Shown: one piece after another, positions 1-9,240 of the stretch
How the letters are laid out: each line of letters starts with the position of its first letter
Position numbering within the stretch: position 1 is the first letter of the stretch
Assembly (NCBI GenBank): GCA_000818945.1
Contig: KN805444.1
Span: forward strand, 62,001-126,000
Direction of reading: 5' to 3'
Source of the DNA: Schizochytrium sp. CCTCC M209059
Taxonomy: Eukaryota > Sar > Bigyra > Thraustochytrida > Thraustochytriidae
Length of the DNA stretch: 64,000 bases
The notes under the pieces: model-generated
What the model was told of the DNA's origin: nothing
Seen by the model: the letters and a program-made list of their open reading frames with translations, nothing else
The model's database searches: none
Made by a program: the position numbers and the translations under genes

Positions 1-380
1 GGAAAGTCAATGTCTGTTCCAGCCGCTTCCGTATTTTGCTTGCTTCATCAGTGTTGTCGCCAAAGAGGAGTATAAGAACGAAGTTGGCCAAGGCCAAAAG
101 TACTGATGGACTTCTCAAAGTTCGGGAACAGAGAACAAGATTGTGCCTTTTGCAGTTCGTTATGCTTTCGTGTTCGGCCATGTAACTGTCAGGTGTGCAG
201 AATACAACACCGAAATAGTCAAGATGAGCGTGAACAATTTTTCATTTTGATACACACGAGCCTGTAGCAGTCCTCTTCTCTCCTTTCTCCCGCCCAGCAT
301 TTCGTGCATTCCGTTGGCATCATCATCCTTTTCATCCAGCACTGCATGTAAGACAAATGGTGCTTTGTGCTTGTGATGTC
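1..380. other. left-edge intergenic, no gene seen
   Basis: No open frame with a convincing start is visible here. A minus-strand frame is open from the repeat down to a stop near position 160, but it reads straight out of the pentamer array and has no recognisable domain. The stretch is probably a 3' or 5' flank of a gene outside the window. Confidence 0.4.
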
Positions 381-802
381 TTGTGTTGTGTTGTGTTGTG
401 TTGTGTTGTGTTGTGTTGTGTTGTGTTGTGTTGTGTTGTGTTGTGTTGTGTTGTGTTGTGTTGTGTTGTGTTGTGTTGTGTTGTGTTGTGTTGTGTTGTG
501 TTGTGTTGTGTTGTGTTGTGTTGTGTTGTGTTGTTGTGTTGTGTTGTGTTGTGTTGTGTTGTGTTGTGTTGTGTTGTGTTGTGTTGTGTTGTGTTGTGTT
601 GTGTTGTCTTGTGTTGTCTTGTCTTGTCTTGTGTTGTGTTGTCTTGTCTTGTGTTGTGTTGTGTTGTGTTGTCTTGTCTTGTCTTGTCTTGTGTTGTCTT
701 GTGTTGTCTTGTGTTGTCTTGTGTTGTGTTGTCTTGTCTTGTCTTGTGTTGTCTTGTCTTGTCTTGTCTTGTCTTGTCTTGTCTTGTGTTGTTTTGTCTT
801 GA
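381..802. repeat. (TTGTG)n / (TTGTC)n pentanucleotide array
   Basis: TTGTG units run without substitution from 381 to about 605, with one phase slip near 531 where a TTG is inserted. From about 606 to 802 the array is a mixture of TTGTG and TTGTC units, ending in diverged TTGTT/TTGAG units. A 5-bp unit without stops leaves several reading frames open, so the Leu/Cys/Val-rich and Thr/Gln/His-rich frames across it are artefacts of the repeat. The array ends about 350 bp upstream of the TBC gene start. Confidence 0.95.
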
Positions 803-1151
803 GTCGTCTCGCAAGTTCTTGTCTCGCAAGTTCTTGTCTTGCAAGTTCTTGTCTTTCTCCTCATCTTAAAAGTTCTTCGGCCTCGCCTCTGTTCTGGGCT
901 GCCCCATGCTTTGCTCCTCCTCGTGGCAGTCGCGAGCCCATTCTCCGCAAGCTACTCCAAGATCCACTCAGGAATGGCGTGGCTCCCCGCCAGCTGGTTT
1001 GCTCCCATGTGGGTAAAAGCCAAGAGGATTGGGAAAGCCGCGTTGCAAGGTGCCACTTTTGGTGCTGCTCGCAGAGCCCAGACCGAGAGCCCGGCACGGC
1101 GAGCCAAAGCGAGGCCCGAGCTCTTGCGCCGCGGCAGGAGCGCGGGGCGCG

Positions 1152-1492
1152 ATGGCGTCGGCGGGCGAGGACGCGCTGGCCCGCGCGACCGAGACGTGGC
1201 GCAAGGATCTCCTGGCGCGCTGGGTGCGGCCCTCGAAGCAGTCGGCCTCGTTCAGGCACAAGCTGCACGAGGCCTGTCTGCGCGGCATCCCGCCGGCCGT
1301 GCGCTCGCAGGCGTGGCGCGCCATGCTCGGCAACGAGCTGCGCATCAACCGGGAACTCTTCGACGTCCTCCGCGCACAGGCAGACGAAGTTCGCTACATT
1401 ACGGAGCGAGAGGACGGCGGATACGATACCCTCACTGACGGTGGCGAAGACGAGGACGAAGACGAAGACGGGGCCGAGGACGAGGAAAATAA

Positions 1493-1530
<38 letters not shown>

Positions 1531-2936
1531 TGAGCAAACGCCAGGATGACAACGGCGCTGAGGATGGGGAAAACGGAGAGAGCGCAGATGCTGGCATTGA
1601 AGCTGGCCCGGGAAGCCGACGTCGAGGACCTGCGGGATCCCAAGACGAAACTGCGAATGGGGCCACGCAGAGCAAGATCTCTGACGAGGGCAGGGTGCTG
1701 TCACATGTATTGAGCTCTGGCAAGGTCGTCACAAAAGCAAGAAGCTCTACGACGCGGAGCTGCGCTTCAACAGCGACTGACCTCGGAGAAGACGGTGAAG
1801 AATCTGAAGCTGAACGCGAACATGAGCTTGTCGACGAGGGAAAAGGACAAGCGGTCCCGTCCAAACAGGTCAATGGGAAAGGCGCTACCTTTTCTTTACA
1901 AAAAACCATGGAAGGCAATACAAGCAAGGGTGTGTGTACGCTTGAAAACCACGAAAGGAAGGCACACAAGGACGAGAAAGAAGATGAGATCGGCGAGGGC
2001 TCAACACTTGCGACTGTCTCCGATCCAGACATTTCCCCGGGAGAAACCGACGTCTCAACACTAGAGGAAGAGGCTGGTGGCTCAGTTGCGGCAAGCGAGA
2101 GCTCCGTGCTTGGACCGTCCGCGCTGCAGCGGGAAGAGAAACGAAAAGCGAGCGCAGATTTTGATGCCATGCCGCCCGCGCCAGCGCGGGTTCGCATGAT
2201 CACACGCAAAACGACCTTATCGACGCAAATTGAGCAGGATCTGAGCCGAACGTTCCCGACCTTGGCCTTCTTTAAAGAGGAGAACGGGCCCTTTCGGCAA
2301 GGCTTGCAGGATATTCTGGAGGCCTTTTCACAGTTTCGACCCGGCATTGGGTACGTGCAGGGCATGAGCCATGTGGCCGCGATGCTGCTCTTGTACATGG
2401 ACCAAGACACGGCGTTTGCGTGCTTTTGTAATCTTTTGCAGGACCACCAATTTTATCAAATTCTTCGCAGCACGGACGCTGGTCTGATTCCGCGATACAT
2501 GGCCTTCTTCGAGGAGCTTTTGGCGGAGCACATCCCGCAGTTGCACGAGCATTTCATGAATCTGGGACTGCGTCCAGACATGTATATAGTGAACTGGCTG
2601 CTTACATTGTTCACGCAAAGCCTGGAGCTGGATGCGGCTGCTCGGATCTGGGACTGTTATTTGTTTTGCGACTCACGAGAGCGCAAGGAACGTTTTTTGT
2701 GGCGTGCCTGTCTCGCGCTGCTCAAGACGCTTGATGTGCAGCTTCGGCTTTTGGATTTTGACGCCGCTGTCAGTGTGCTGCGTCACGCACCCCCTGTGTT
2801 TTCTATTGACAAGTTCTTTTTCTATCTGGATTTGACGACCTTTACGTCTCGTCAGTATCATTATTTACGTAAGCGCGTAGGCCTGGGTAAAGAGCAGCTG
2901 ACGGCGTCGAGCACGCAGCTGACGGCGGCCTCATGA
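1152..2936 (+). CDS. TBC-domain Rab GTPase-activating protein
   Basis: This 594-residue protein is a predicted GAP for Rab GTPases in membrane traffic. The first TBC motif (GIPPAVRSQAW, from residue 45) lies near the N terminus. The catalytic pair is present: the arginine-finger motif IEQDLSRTFP starts near residue 360 and the glutamine-finger motif GYVQGMS follows about 40 residues later. The C-terminal TBC helices run to about residue 580 (NWLLTLFTQ, ARIWDCY). The sequence after the Arg finger resembles the TBC1D12/TBC1D14 group. Motifs one and two are separated by about 260 residues of acidic, Ser/Glu-rich low-complexity sequence that includes a poly-Asp run encoded by a GAC repeat at 1492-1530. 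The ATG at 1152 is the first in frame; upstream sequence is non-homologous and GC-rich. The family assignment is secure; the Rab substrate is unknown. Confidence 0.9.
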
Positions 2937-3317
2937 ATGATTTTCGCTCGTTATATCTTTTGCTTTTCTTTTCATCGAATTTGCGGGATTGGCATCGAAA
3001 ACCTTGGTGAAGGGGGAGTGGATATGTTGGACTTAATGCTCAAGTTTGGACTTGATTCTCAAATTTGGACACAAACAAACAAACAAACAAACAAACAAAC
3101 AAAATATATACCAAAAAATTGGAAGACAATGGCTTGGCTTGAATCAGATCTTCAAGAAAAAGAATGTTTTGCTTTGGTTGTGCCATGGTAAGTGGGCAGT
3201 TCTTCCTTTCTTCCTTTCAACTTTGCTCCTTTTCTTTCCCTTGTTTGTATGCATGCACGCGCACATGCTCATGCATATGCGCACGCCGTGGACAAAGGTT
3301 TTTGGAAGTCCAGCGAA
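2937..3317. other. 3' flank with (AAAC)n repeat
   Basis: This AT-richer flank follows the TBC stop codon. An (ACAA)n run lies at about 3070-3102. I see no gene here. Confidence 0.5.
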
Positions 3318-3532
3318 TCAGCCACTGCTCTCTCTGTCTCCACTTCCGTTACTCTCCTTGCTGAGTCCCGATAATTTCCACGTCATGAGCGGGCTACGTG
3401 GCGTGAACGGCCGGGCGAGCACTCTGAAAATCCTCGAAATGCTCGTTGTCGACTGATACATGTCACTTGCCGACGCCGGAAATCCATCTGCGTCTTCAGA
3501 AGGTGGTCCTGCGTCCTGCTGTTGCTGTCGGG

Positions 3533-3575
<43 letters not shown>

Positions 3576-3638
3576 CTGACTGCCCTCGACATCAGGGCCA
3601 GCGTCAAGAGAATCGTCAAACTCGTCCTCATCCGCCAT
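3318..3638 (-). CDS. possible small poly-Gln protein or exon
   Basis: An ATG at 3638 opens a 106-residue frame beginning MADEDEFDDSLDAG, followed by a poly-Gln tract from a CTG/TTG-rich repeat (about 3530-3580 on the plus strand) and a Ser/Pro-rich tail. Upstream on the same strand another frame (3994 towards 3640) reads Ser/Asp/Lys-rich and coding-like (LQSINQSIEERLCEIDDGNDG), so this could be the last part of a spliced or frame-shifted gene. No domain is recognisable. It may equally be non-coding repeat-rich DNA. Confidence 0.25.
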
Positions 3639-5525
3639 CGCTCCGAACGAGAGTGTCTCTTCTTCTTCTTCTTCTTCTTCTTCTCTTTTCTGTGCTTGTC
3701 TCTAGCAAGCGTACTAGTCGCACTGTCGCCGTCGTTACCGTCGTCGATCTCGCAAAGTCTTTCCTCGATTGATTGATTGATCGATTGAAGTTTGCTGTCG
3801 AGTAGCGCCTGGGGGGACTCAGCTGCGCTTGATGCGTGTTCTCCGCCAGCCCAAGACGAAGGAACTCTCCGTGACAATACGCCCTGCAAGGCCGATCTTC
3901 CTTGCGGCAAGCCCGCGTTCTCCGTGTCGACCTGGGTCCCCGTTCGCAAGTTCTCCAGCCTGAGCCTGCCTTTGCCAGGCCCTGGCCGGGCCACGTCCAG
4001 CTCTCAATCGTTCTCTTCGCACCTCCTCCCACCTCTTCGCGCGCGGTTCTCTCGCCTGTCCGTCCACAAGCTAGCTGGCTGACAGTTCTCCGGCCCTCCG
4101 CGGCCTTTCCGCACGCTCGAGCGCCGCCCTCGCCTCGCTCGACGCGGACTCGCCGCGGACTCGGCTCGGCTTGGCCTGGCTTGGTTGGCTTGGTTAGCAG
4201 CTCGCCCGCCTGGGAGCGCTCTCGGCTCTCCGTGTTTTCACGCCCAGCACGGGCTTTATAGCATGTAGACTATAGTGTGTACAAGGGGAAGGGAAGGAGG
4301 AGGCCAGCGCCTCTTTCCCCCTCCTGCTGCCTTGCCCGCCTCCCTCGCCGCGGCGCGGCCTCCGCGACGCCGGCGCTCGCCGCTAGGCGGCCGCTCCGTA
4401 GCCGCTGCGCCCCTTGGCCTTGGCCTCGGCTGCGGCCGCGAAGCTCGCGCGGTCTCCGCAAGGCGCGGGCAGGGAGGCCGCCGGACCGCGCGTGCCGCGG
4501 CCTCTTCGATCGCTCGCCGCGGCCTCTTCTTTCTCGCTTTCCCGCTCTCGCTCGCAGGCCCGCCCGCCTTCTCGCGCCTCTGTCTCTGCGCCGCGCCGAC
4601 GCGGGCTCCCGCTCGCTTCGCCGCGCTCGAAGGGGCTTTGCGTTGCCCGGCTTGGCTTGGCTTGCCTTGCCTTGCCTTGCCTTGCCTTGCTTTAGCCTGG
4701 TTGGCTTGGGTAACTTTGCCTTGCTTTGCGGCGGCTGATCAACGCGGCGAGACACACGATGCCAGGCCAGACCGGAGCGAGGCTGCCGCGCCCCCCGGCC
4801 GCTTTCGCTTTCGCTTTTCGCTTTCGCTTTCGCTTTCGCTTTCGCTTTCGCTTTCGCTTTCGCTTTCGCTTTCGCTTTCGCTTTCGCTTTCGCTTCGCTT
4901 TTTTCGCTTTCGCTGCTGCTGCTGGCGGGCCTCTGCGCCTGCGGCGGCCGGCCGGCCGCGCAGGCGGTACTGCCTGGCTTCAAGATGGCGCGGAGGGCGT
5001 GGTACGGCATAACGTGGGCGCTTCGAGGTGGAGAAGAGCGGCGGAGAGCAAGCAGCGCAAAGGGGCCCAGGGGCTCCGCGGCTTTGCTCCACGGAGCGTG
5101 GCCTGGCTTGGCCTGGATTGGTGAGACCTGGCTACGCTGAGCTGCTGGCGGAGCGAGCGTAGCACACGAAGGAAATCCGAGTCTTGATGGGACGTGGACT
5201 CCGACCGTGGCGACTCGATTCGACTCGACCCGATCGCCATGAACGGTTCAACGGTGGGCGCATGGCTTACCACAGTTTGAAGCAAACGAGTGGCTGCGGA
5301 GAGGAGATGCTGTGACTGTGGAGCCCCGAAGCCGCACAGCTCGGTCGCAGGCGACTGCGTCGAGCCGGCAGCTCCAGGCCGCATGGCATCGCATGGTTCT
5401 TGCGCGTCACTGCTAATGCGACGCAGGGCAGCCCGGGGCCAGGCCCGGACAAGAAACGATGACTGCAGACGCCACGTGCGGCAAAGTCTCTCTTTTCGCG
5501 CGGCGTGTAGCGAGAAATATGGCGA
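3639..5525. other. repeat-rich GC intergenic region
   Basis: A TTC run lies at 3658-3684, degenerate (TTGGC/TTGCC)n pentamers at about 4160-4195 and 4655-4712, and the TTTCGC hexamer array at 4799-4895. Long frames here are open on several strands at once and are Arg/Ser/Ala-rich, as expected from GC-rich repeats. I find no supportable gene. Confidence 0.5.
4799..4895. repeat. (TTTCGC)n hexanucleotide array
   Basis: About 16 units of the hexamer CTTTCG are visible, with one slip near 4820 and a decayed right end at 4890-4912. As a 6-mer it encodes alternating dipeptides in every frame (Arg-Phe, Ser-Leu, Ser-Glu, Lys-Ala), which explains the open frames. Confidence 0.9.
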
Positions 5526-6117
5526 ATGAATGCCTGTTGCCGCCTGCTTGCTGCCTGTTGCAGCCTGCAGCAGATGACCACCATGCAAGAAAGCAAGACC
5601 CCAGGAAGCTTTAACTTGCTCTCGTTGGCCAAGTTGGTACAAGATTCATATCTGCAAACCTACCAAGCAGCTTCGAAGCCCGTGACACGAGCCGACAGAT
5701 CTTCCAGACGACGAAAGTCCGAACGCAACACGGCGGCACCATCAGCAGCCACACCACCTTTCCATCCATCATGCGCTTCTGCCCCCGCGCTCCCTTCCCT
5801 CCTCACCCTCTCTCCTCTCCTCGCTTGCCACGCTCTCTCCCTCTTCGTGCACCTCCTCGACACTCCGCTTCCTGCGCTCGCCCAAAATGCAGACCGGACC
5901 TTCGTCAACGCGCGAACCAGGCCTCCTCCTCCTCCTTTTTCCTCGCGCCCGTCCAGCTCGTCGCCAGCTCGCAGCTCGCCTTGCGACCGCGTTGACCCGG
6001 CCTCGCTGGGCCCGCATAAAGTGGCCAAGAACGACGACTCGGAGCTGGTGTGCCGATGCGAGCAAAAGAAAACAAGCGCAGGTCACCTGCCCAGGTCGAC
6101 AATTATGTCGCCGCCAG

Positions 6118-6702
6118 AAGACGAAGAAGATGAAGACGAAGAAGACGAAGACGATGAAGACGAAGAAGACGAAGAAGACGAAGAAGACGAAGAAGACGAA
6201 GAAGACGAAGAAGACGAAGAAGACGAAGAAGACGAAGAAGACGAAGAAGACGAAGAAGACGAAGAAGACGAAGAAGACGAAGAAGACGAAGAAGACGAAG
6301 AAGACGAAGAAGACGAAGAAGACGAAGAAGACGAAGAAGACGAAGAAGACGAAGAAGACGAAGAAGACGAAGAAGACGAAGAAGACGAAGAAGACGAAGA
6401 AGACGAAGAAGACGAAGAAGACGAAGAAGACGAAGAAGACGAAGAAGACGAAGAAGACGAAGAAGACGAAGAAGACGAAGAAGACGAAGAAGACGAAGAA
6501 GACGAAGAAGACGAAGAAGACGAAGAAGACGAAGAAGACGAAGAAGACGAAGAAGACGAAGAAGACGAAGAAGACGAAGAAGACGAAGAAGACGAAGAAG
6601 ACGAAGAAGACGAAGAAGACGAAGAAGACGAAGAAGACGAAGAAGACGAAGAAGACGAAGAAGACGAAGAAGACGAAGAAGACGAAGAAGACGAAGAAGA
6701 AG
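6118..6702. repeat. (GACGAAGAA)n 9-bp satellite
   Basis: About 64 nearly perfect copies of a 9-bp unit run without interruption; only the first few units vary (GATGAAGAC, GACGATGAA). The unit has no stop in most frames, giving Asp-Glu-Glu on the plus strand and poly-Ser or Phe-Val-Phe on the minus. The plus frame stays open from 5526 to 7022, so a very acidic protein cannot be excluded, but the flanks of the repeat show no domain and no conservation-like composition. I therefore annotate only the repeat. Confidence 0.9.
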
Positions 6703-7025
6703 GAGCGCGAGAACGAGTCCAAGAGAGCCCGCTCGCAGCGCCCAGACGCGGCAAGCCGGAAACCAAGATCGATTCCACGCTCAGCAGCGGCGGCAGGGCG
6801 AGCGAGACGCGACCAAAGTCGGACTCGGGAGAAACGGAGCCGGAGCCGAGCCGCCGGCCCCGGCAAGCCGTGAAGAAGACCCGCCGCGAAGCTAGCTGTC
6901 AGACCGCGAACGCAAGCTCGCTCGCACGCTCGCTCGCTCGCTCGCACGCACGTACGCACGTACGCACGTACGCACGCACGCCGGCGATAGCGAGAGCGCG
7001 AGCGCGAGGTTTCCGGGCCTGACAG

Positions 7026-7050
7026 GGTGAGGTGAGGTGAGGTGAGGTGA
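7026..7050. repeat. (GGTGA)5 pentamer
   Basis: Five GGTGA units lie about 50 bp upstream of the ATG at 7102. Confidence 0.8.
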
Positions 7051-7101
7051 CTTCGGCGGGGCGCGGTGGTTGGTATCTTTGGCGTGGAGGTCGTCAGCAC
7101 C

Positions 7102-8931
7102 ATGTCCCAAGTCGAAGGGGGCGACGGCCTGTGGCACGCGGGCGAGGTACGCGTGCAGGAAAAGGTCTTTGGAGCCGCGCGCGCGGCAGAGCTGCGCCAG
7201 TCGTACGATGGGTTCGTGAGGGAGGCCATGCCGGAGGAACATCAGGTCTTCTTTGAGGAGGCGCCGTGGCTCGTCGTCGGCAGCCTTGACCCGAACGGGC
7301 ACCCCCGCGCTTCCGTCGTGCACCTCCGCGACCCGAGCGAACGCCAAGAGGATAGCAAGCTCTTCAGCACCGAAGACAAGCAGGGCGAGACCTTTTCTCT
7401 GGCGGAAAATGCAATCCTCGCCGACGATCCAATCGCCACCAATCTCCAGCAACAAGAAGCCAAGATCGGCATTCTTGGCATACAGCTCCATACGCGTCGC
7501 CGCAATCGTGTCAATGGCACCGTCACCGCGCAACGCGATGGACGCATCCATTTGCGGGTCATGCAGAGCTTCGGAAACTGCCCCAAGTACATTCAGACGC
7601 GACGATGGGTCGATGCTTCGCGCGACGACACAGCCGCGGTCGAGGAACGTCTGTTCCAGAGCACCGCGAACGCAGACAGTGCTTCATCGCCAGATCCCCA
7701 AGGTGGCATCGACGAGGAAGCCTTGAACCTTGTCCGGAAAGCTGACACCTTCTTTATCGCGTCTGGAAATCATACCAACGGCGTCGACGTCTCGCACAGA
7801 GGCGGCCCCCCGGGTTTTATCAGCATTGTCGACACCAAGACGCTGCGATTTCCCGACTACCAAGGAAACGGATTCTTTAACACGCTGGGCAACATCACCG
7901 TGGACCCCCGCGTTGGTCTCATTTTCATTGACTTTGAACACGGCACGCTCGCGCAGTTTCAAGGCGAGGCAGAAATCTCCTTTGAGCGAGACCCCACGCT
8001 CCCGGGCTCTCAGCGGGTTGTCACCGTTCGCATTTCCTCCGTCCGCGTATACCCGCACGCCCTTGCCATGCTCGCGCCAGAACCCCCGGGTATGTCCCCA
8101 TTCCTGCCCTCAAACGCCAGCACAGCGGCCGCTGCACACCCTGTGCGCGTCATGCGCGTCATGCAGCAGACACCGGACACATCTACCTTTTACTTTGCGT
8201 CTTCGCGCCCCGTCTTGTACACGCCAGGCCAATACGGCACCTTCGTGGTAGACATGAGAGGTCTTGCATCGGACGAGGCGAGCGAGCAAGAGGAAGACAA
8301 AATTGTGCATCGATGCTGGACGCTCTCTTCGACGCCTCCTCGGAACTCTGCTGGCGAGTCCAAGTTCGCCATCACCGTCAAGCACCAACCCAATGGTCGG
8401 GTGTCCCCGCTCTTGCACGACATGTCTGTGCTTCCACGTCTCAGGTTCTCGCTTGCCGGAGTCGACGGAAACTTTAGCGTACCGGAGCCTCGTGAGGATG
8501 ATGCTTCATCGGGCCAATGCACGACAGTCTTTGCTGCAGCAGGCAGCGGCGTCACTCCGGTCATGTCAAACGTGCGGCGTATGGCCACATCCGGCCAGAC
8601 AGCTGTCGTATTCCTGTCCGCGAAACAGGCCGAGGAAGTCATCTTCATGCGAGAGCTCTCTGCCATTGCGAGCTCGCGCATTCACATTCACATCAATCTC
8701 ACCCGGGTTACAGATTCGGCTAATCTTCCCGACGGGGCGCCGCCAAAGCTCGTCTTCCACGCGGGCCGAATCTCGTCCGAGGTCGTAGCGCTTGGTCTAC
8801 AAGGTCACGAAAAGGTTTCTGGGCTTTTCGCATGCGGGCCTGCTCCTTTTGTGGATGCATTTCAGTCTGCTTACACGACGAGCGAAGCTCCTAAACCCGC
8901 CGAGATTGTCACCGAGTCATTTTCCTTTTAG
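7102..8931 (+). CDS. PNPOx-like FMN domain fused to FAD/NAD(P) ferredoxin-reductase-type domain
   Basis: This is a 609-residue predicted flavoprotein oxidoreductase. The N-terminal half (about residues 40-320) resembles the pyridoxamine-5'-phosphate-oxidase-like split-barrel: EEAPWLVVGSLDPNGHPRAS, then DTFFIASG and GNGFFNTLGNITVDPRVGLIF, which form the usual FMN-binding strands. The C-terminal half (about 335-609) is an FNR-type module with PGQYGTF, the FAD motif RCWTLSSTP, the pyridine-nucleotide motif AGSGVTPVMS and the terminal FACGP motif. No C-terminal plant-type 2Fe-2S cysteine cluster is present. Similar PNPOx-FNR fusions occur in bacteria and fungi, generally uncharacterised. The ATG at 7102 is the first in frame; upstream in-frame starts are GTG. 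It could pass electrons from NAD(P)H through FAD to FMN and an unknown acceptor. Confidence 0.85.
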   Translation: MSQVEGGDGLWHAGEVRVQEKVFGAARAAELRQSYDGFVREAMPEEHQVFFEEAPWLVVGSLDPNGHPRASVVHLRDPSERQEDSKLFSTEDKQGETFSLAENAILADDPIATNLQQQEAKIGILGIQLHTRRRNRVNGTVTAQRDGRIHLRVMQSFGNCPKYIQTRRWVDASRDDTAAVEERLFQSTANADSASSPDPQGGIDEEALNLVRKADTFFIASGNHTNGVDVSHRGGPPGFISIVDTKTLRFPDYQGNGFFNTLGNITVDPRVGLIFIDFEHGTLAQFQGEAEISFERDPTLPGSQRVVTVRISSVRVYPHALAMLAPEPPGMSPFLPSNASTAAAAHPVRVMRVMQQTPDTSTFYFASSRPVLYTPGQYGTFVVDMRGLASDEASEQEEDKIVHRCWTLSSTPPRNSAGESKFAITVKHQPNGRVSPLLHDMSVLPRLRFSLAGVDGNFSVPEPREDDASSGQCTTVFAAAGSGVTPVMSNVRRMATSGQTAVVFLSAKQAEEVIFMRELSAIASSRIHIHINLTRVTDSANLPDGAPPKLVFHAGRISSEVVALGLQGHEKVSGLFACGPAPFVDAFQSAYTTSEAPKPAEIVTESFSF

Positions 8932-9240
8932 AGGGGAAATAATGAACAGCGCAAAATGGTAAAAAAGGAGCCAAAGGCAATCTCACGCAAGACCTATCCA
9001 TTTATTTATTTCCACGTAGAAGAGGTTTTGTGGTCACGTTGCTGTTTTGCGCCGGACCTCAAAGAAAAAAGAAACGAATTCACTTTGGTTCCAATCTTCT
9101 TGATCTCGGCATTCTTCCCCGCGTACTACAAATTCACCGATCAGACGCTTTTTCTACGCTTGCATTATCATCATTCACCATCAAAATTTGAGTTCTGCTA
9201 TGTTCTGCTATGTTATGTTATGATATGTGATGATCATCAA
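8932..9240. other. convergent 3' intergenic region
   Basis: This AT-rich spacer lies between two convergent genes, with a short degenerate (TATGT/TCTGC)n pentamer run at about 9193-9230. I see no gene. Confidence 0.5.

Noticed and set aside
160..360. Minus-strand frame at the left edge ending near 160
   Set aside because: It reads out of the repeat array with no start codon of its own and no domain.
357..1533. Long plus-strand Leu/Cys/Val-rich and minus-strand Thr/Gln/His-rich frames across the TTGTG array
   Set aside because: A stop-free 5-bp unit opens all frames; flanking parts show no domain and overlap the TBC gene.
5526..7022. Possible 498-residue acidic protein containing the 9-bp repeat
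   Set aside because: The repeat is open in nearly every frame on both strands, the flanks lack domains and the repeat shows no sign of selection at codon third positions. Kept only as a repeat with a note.
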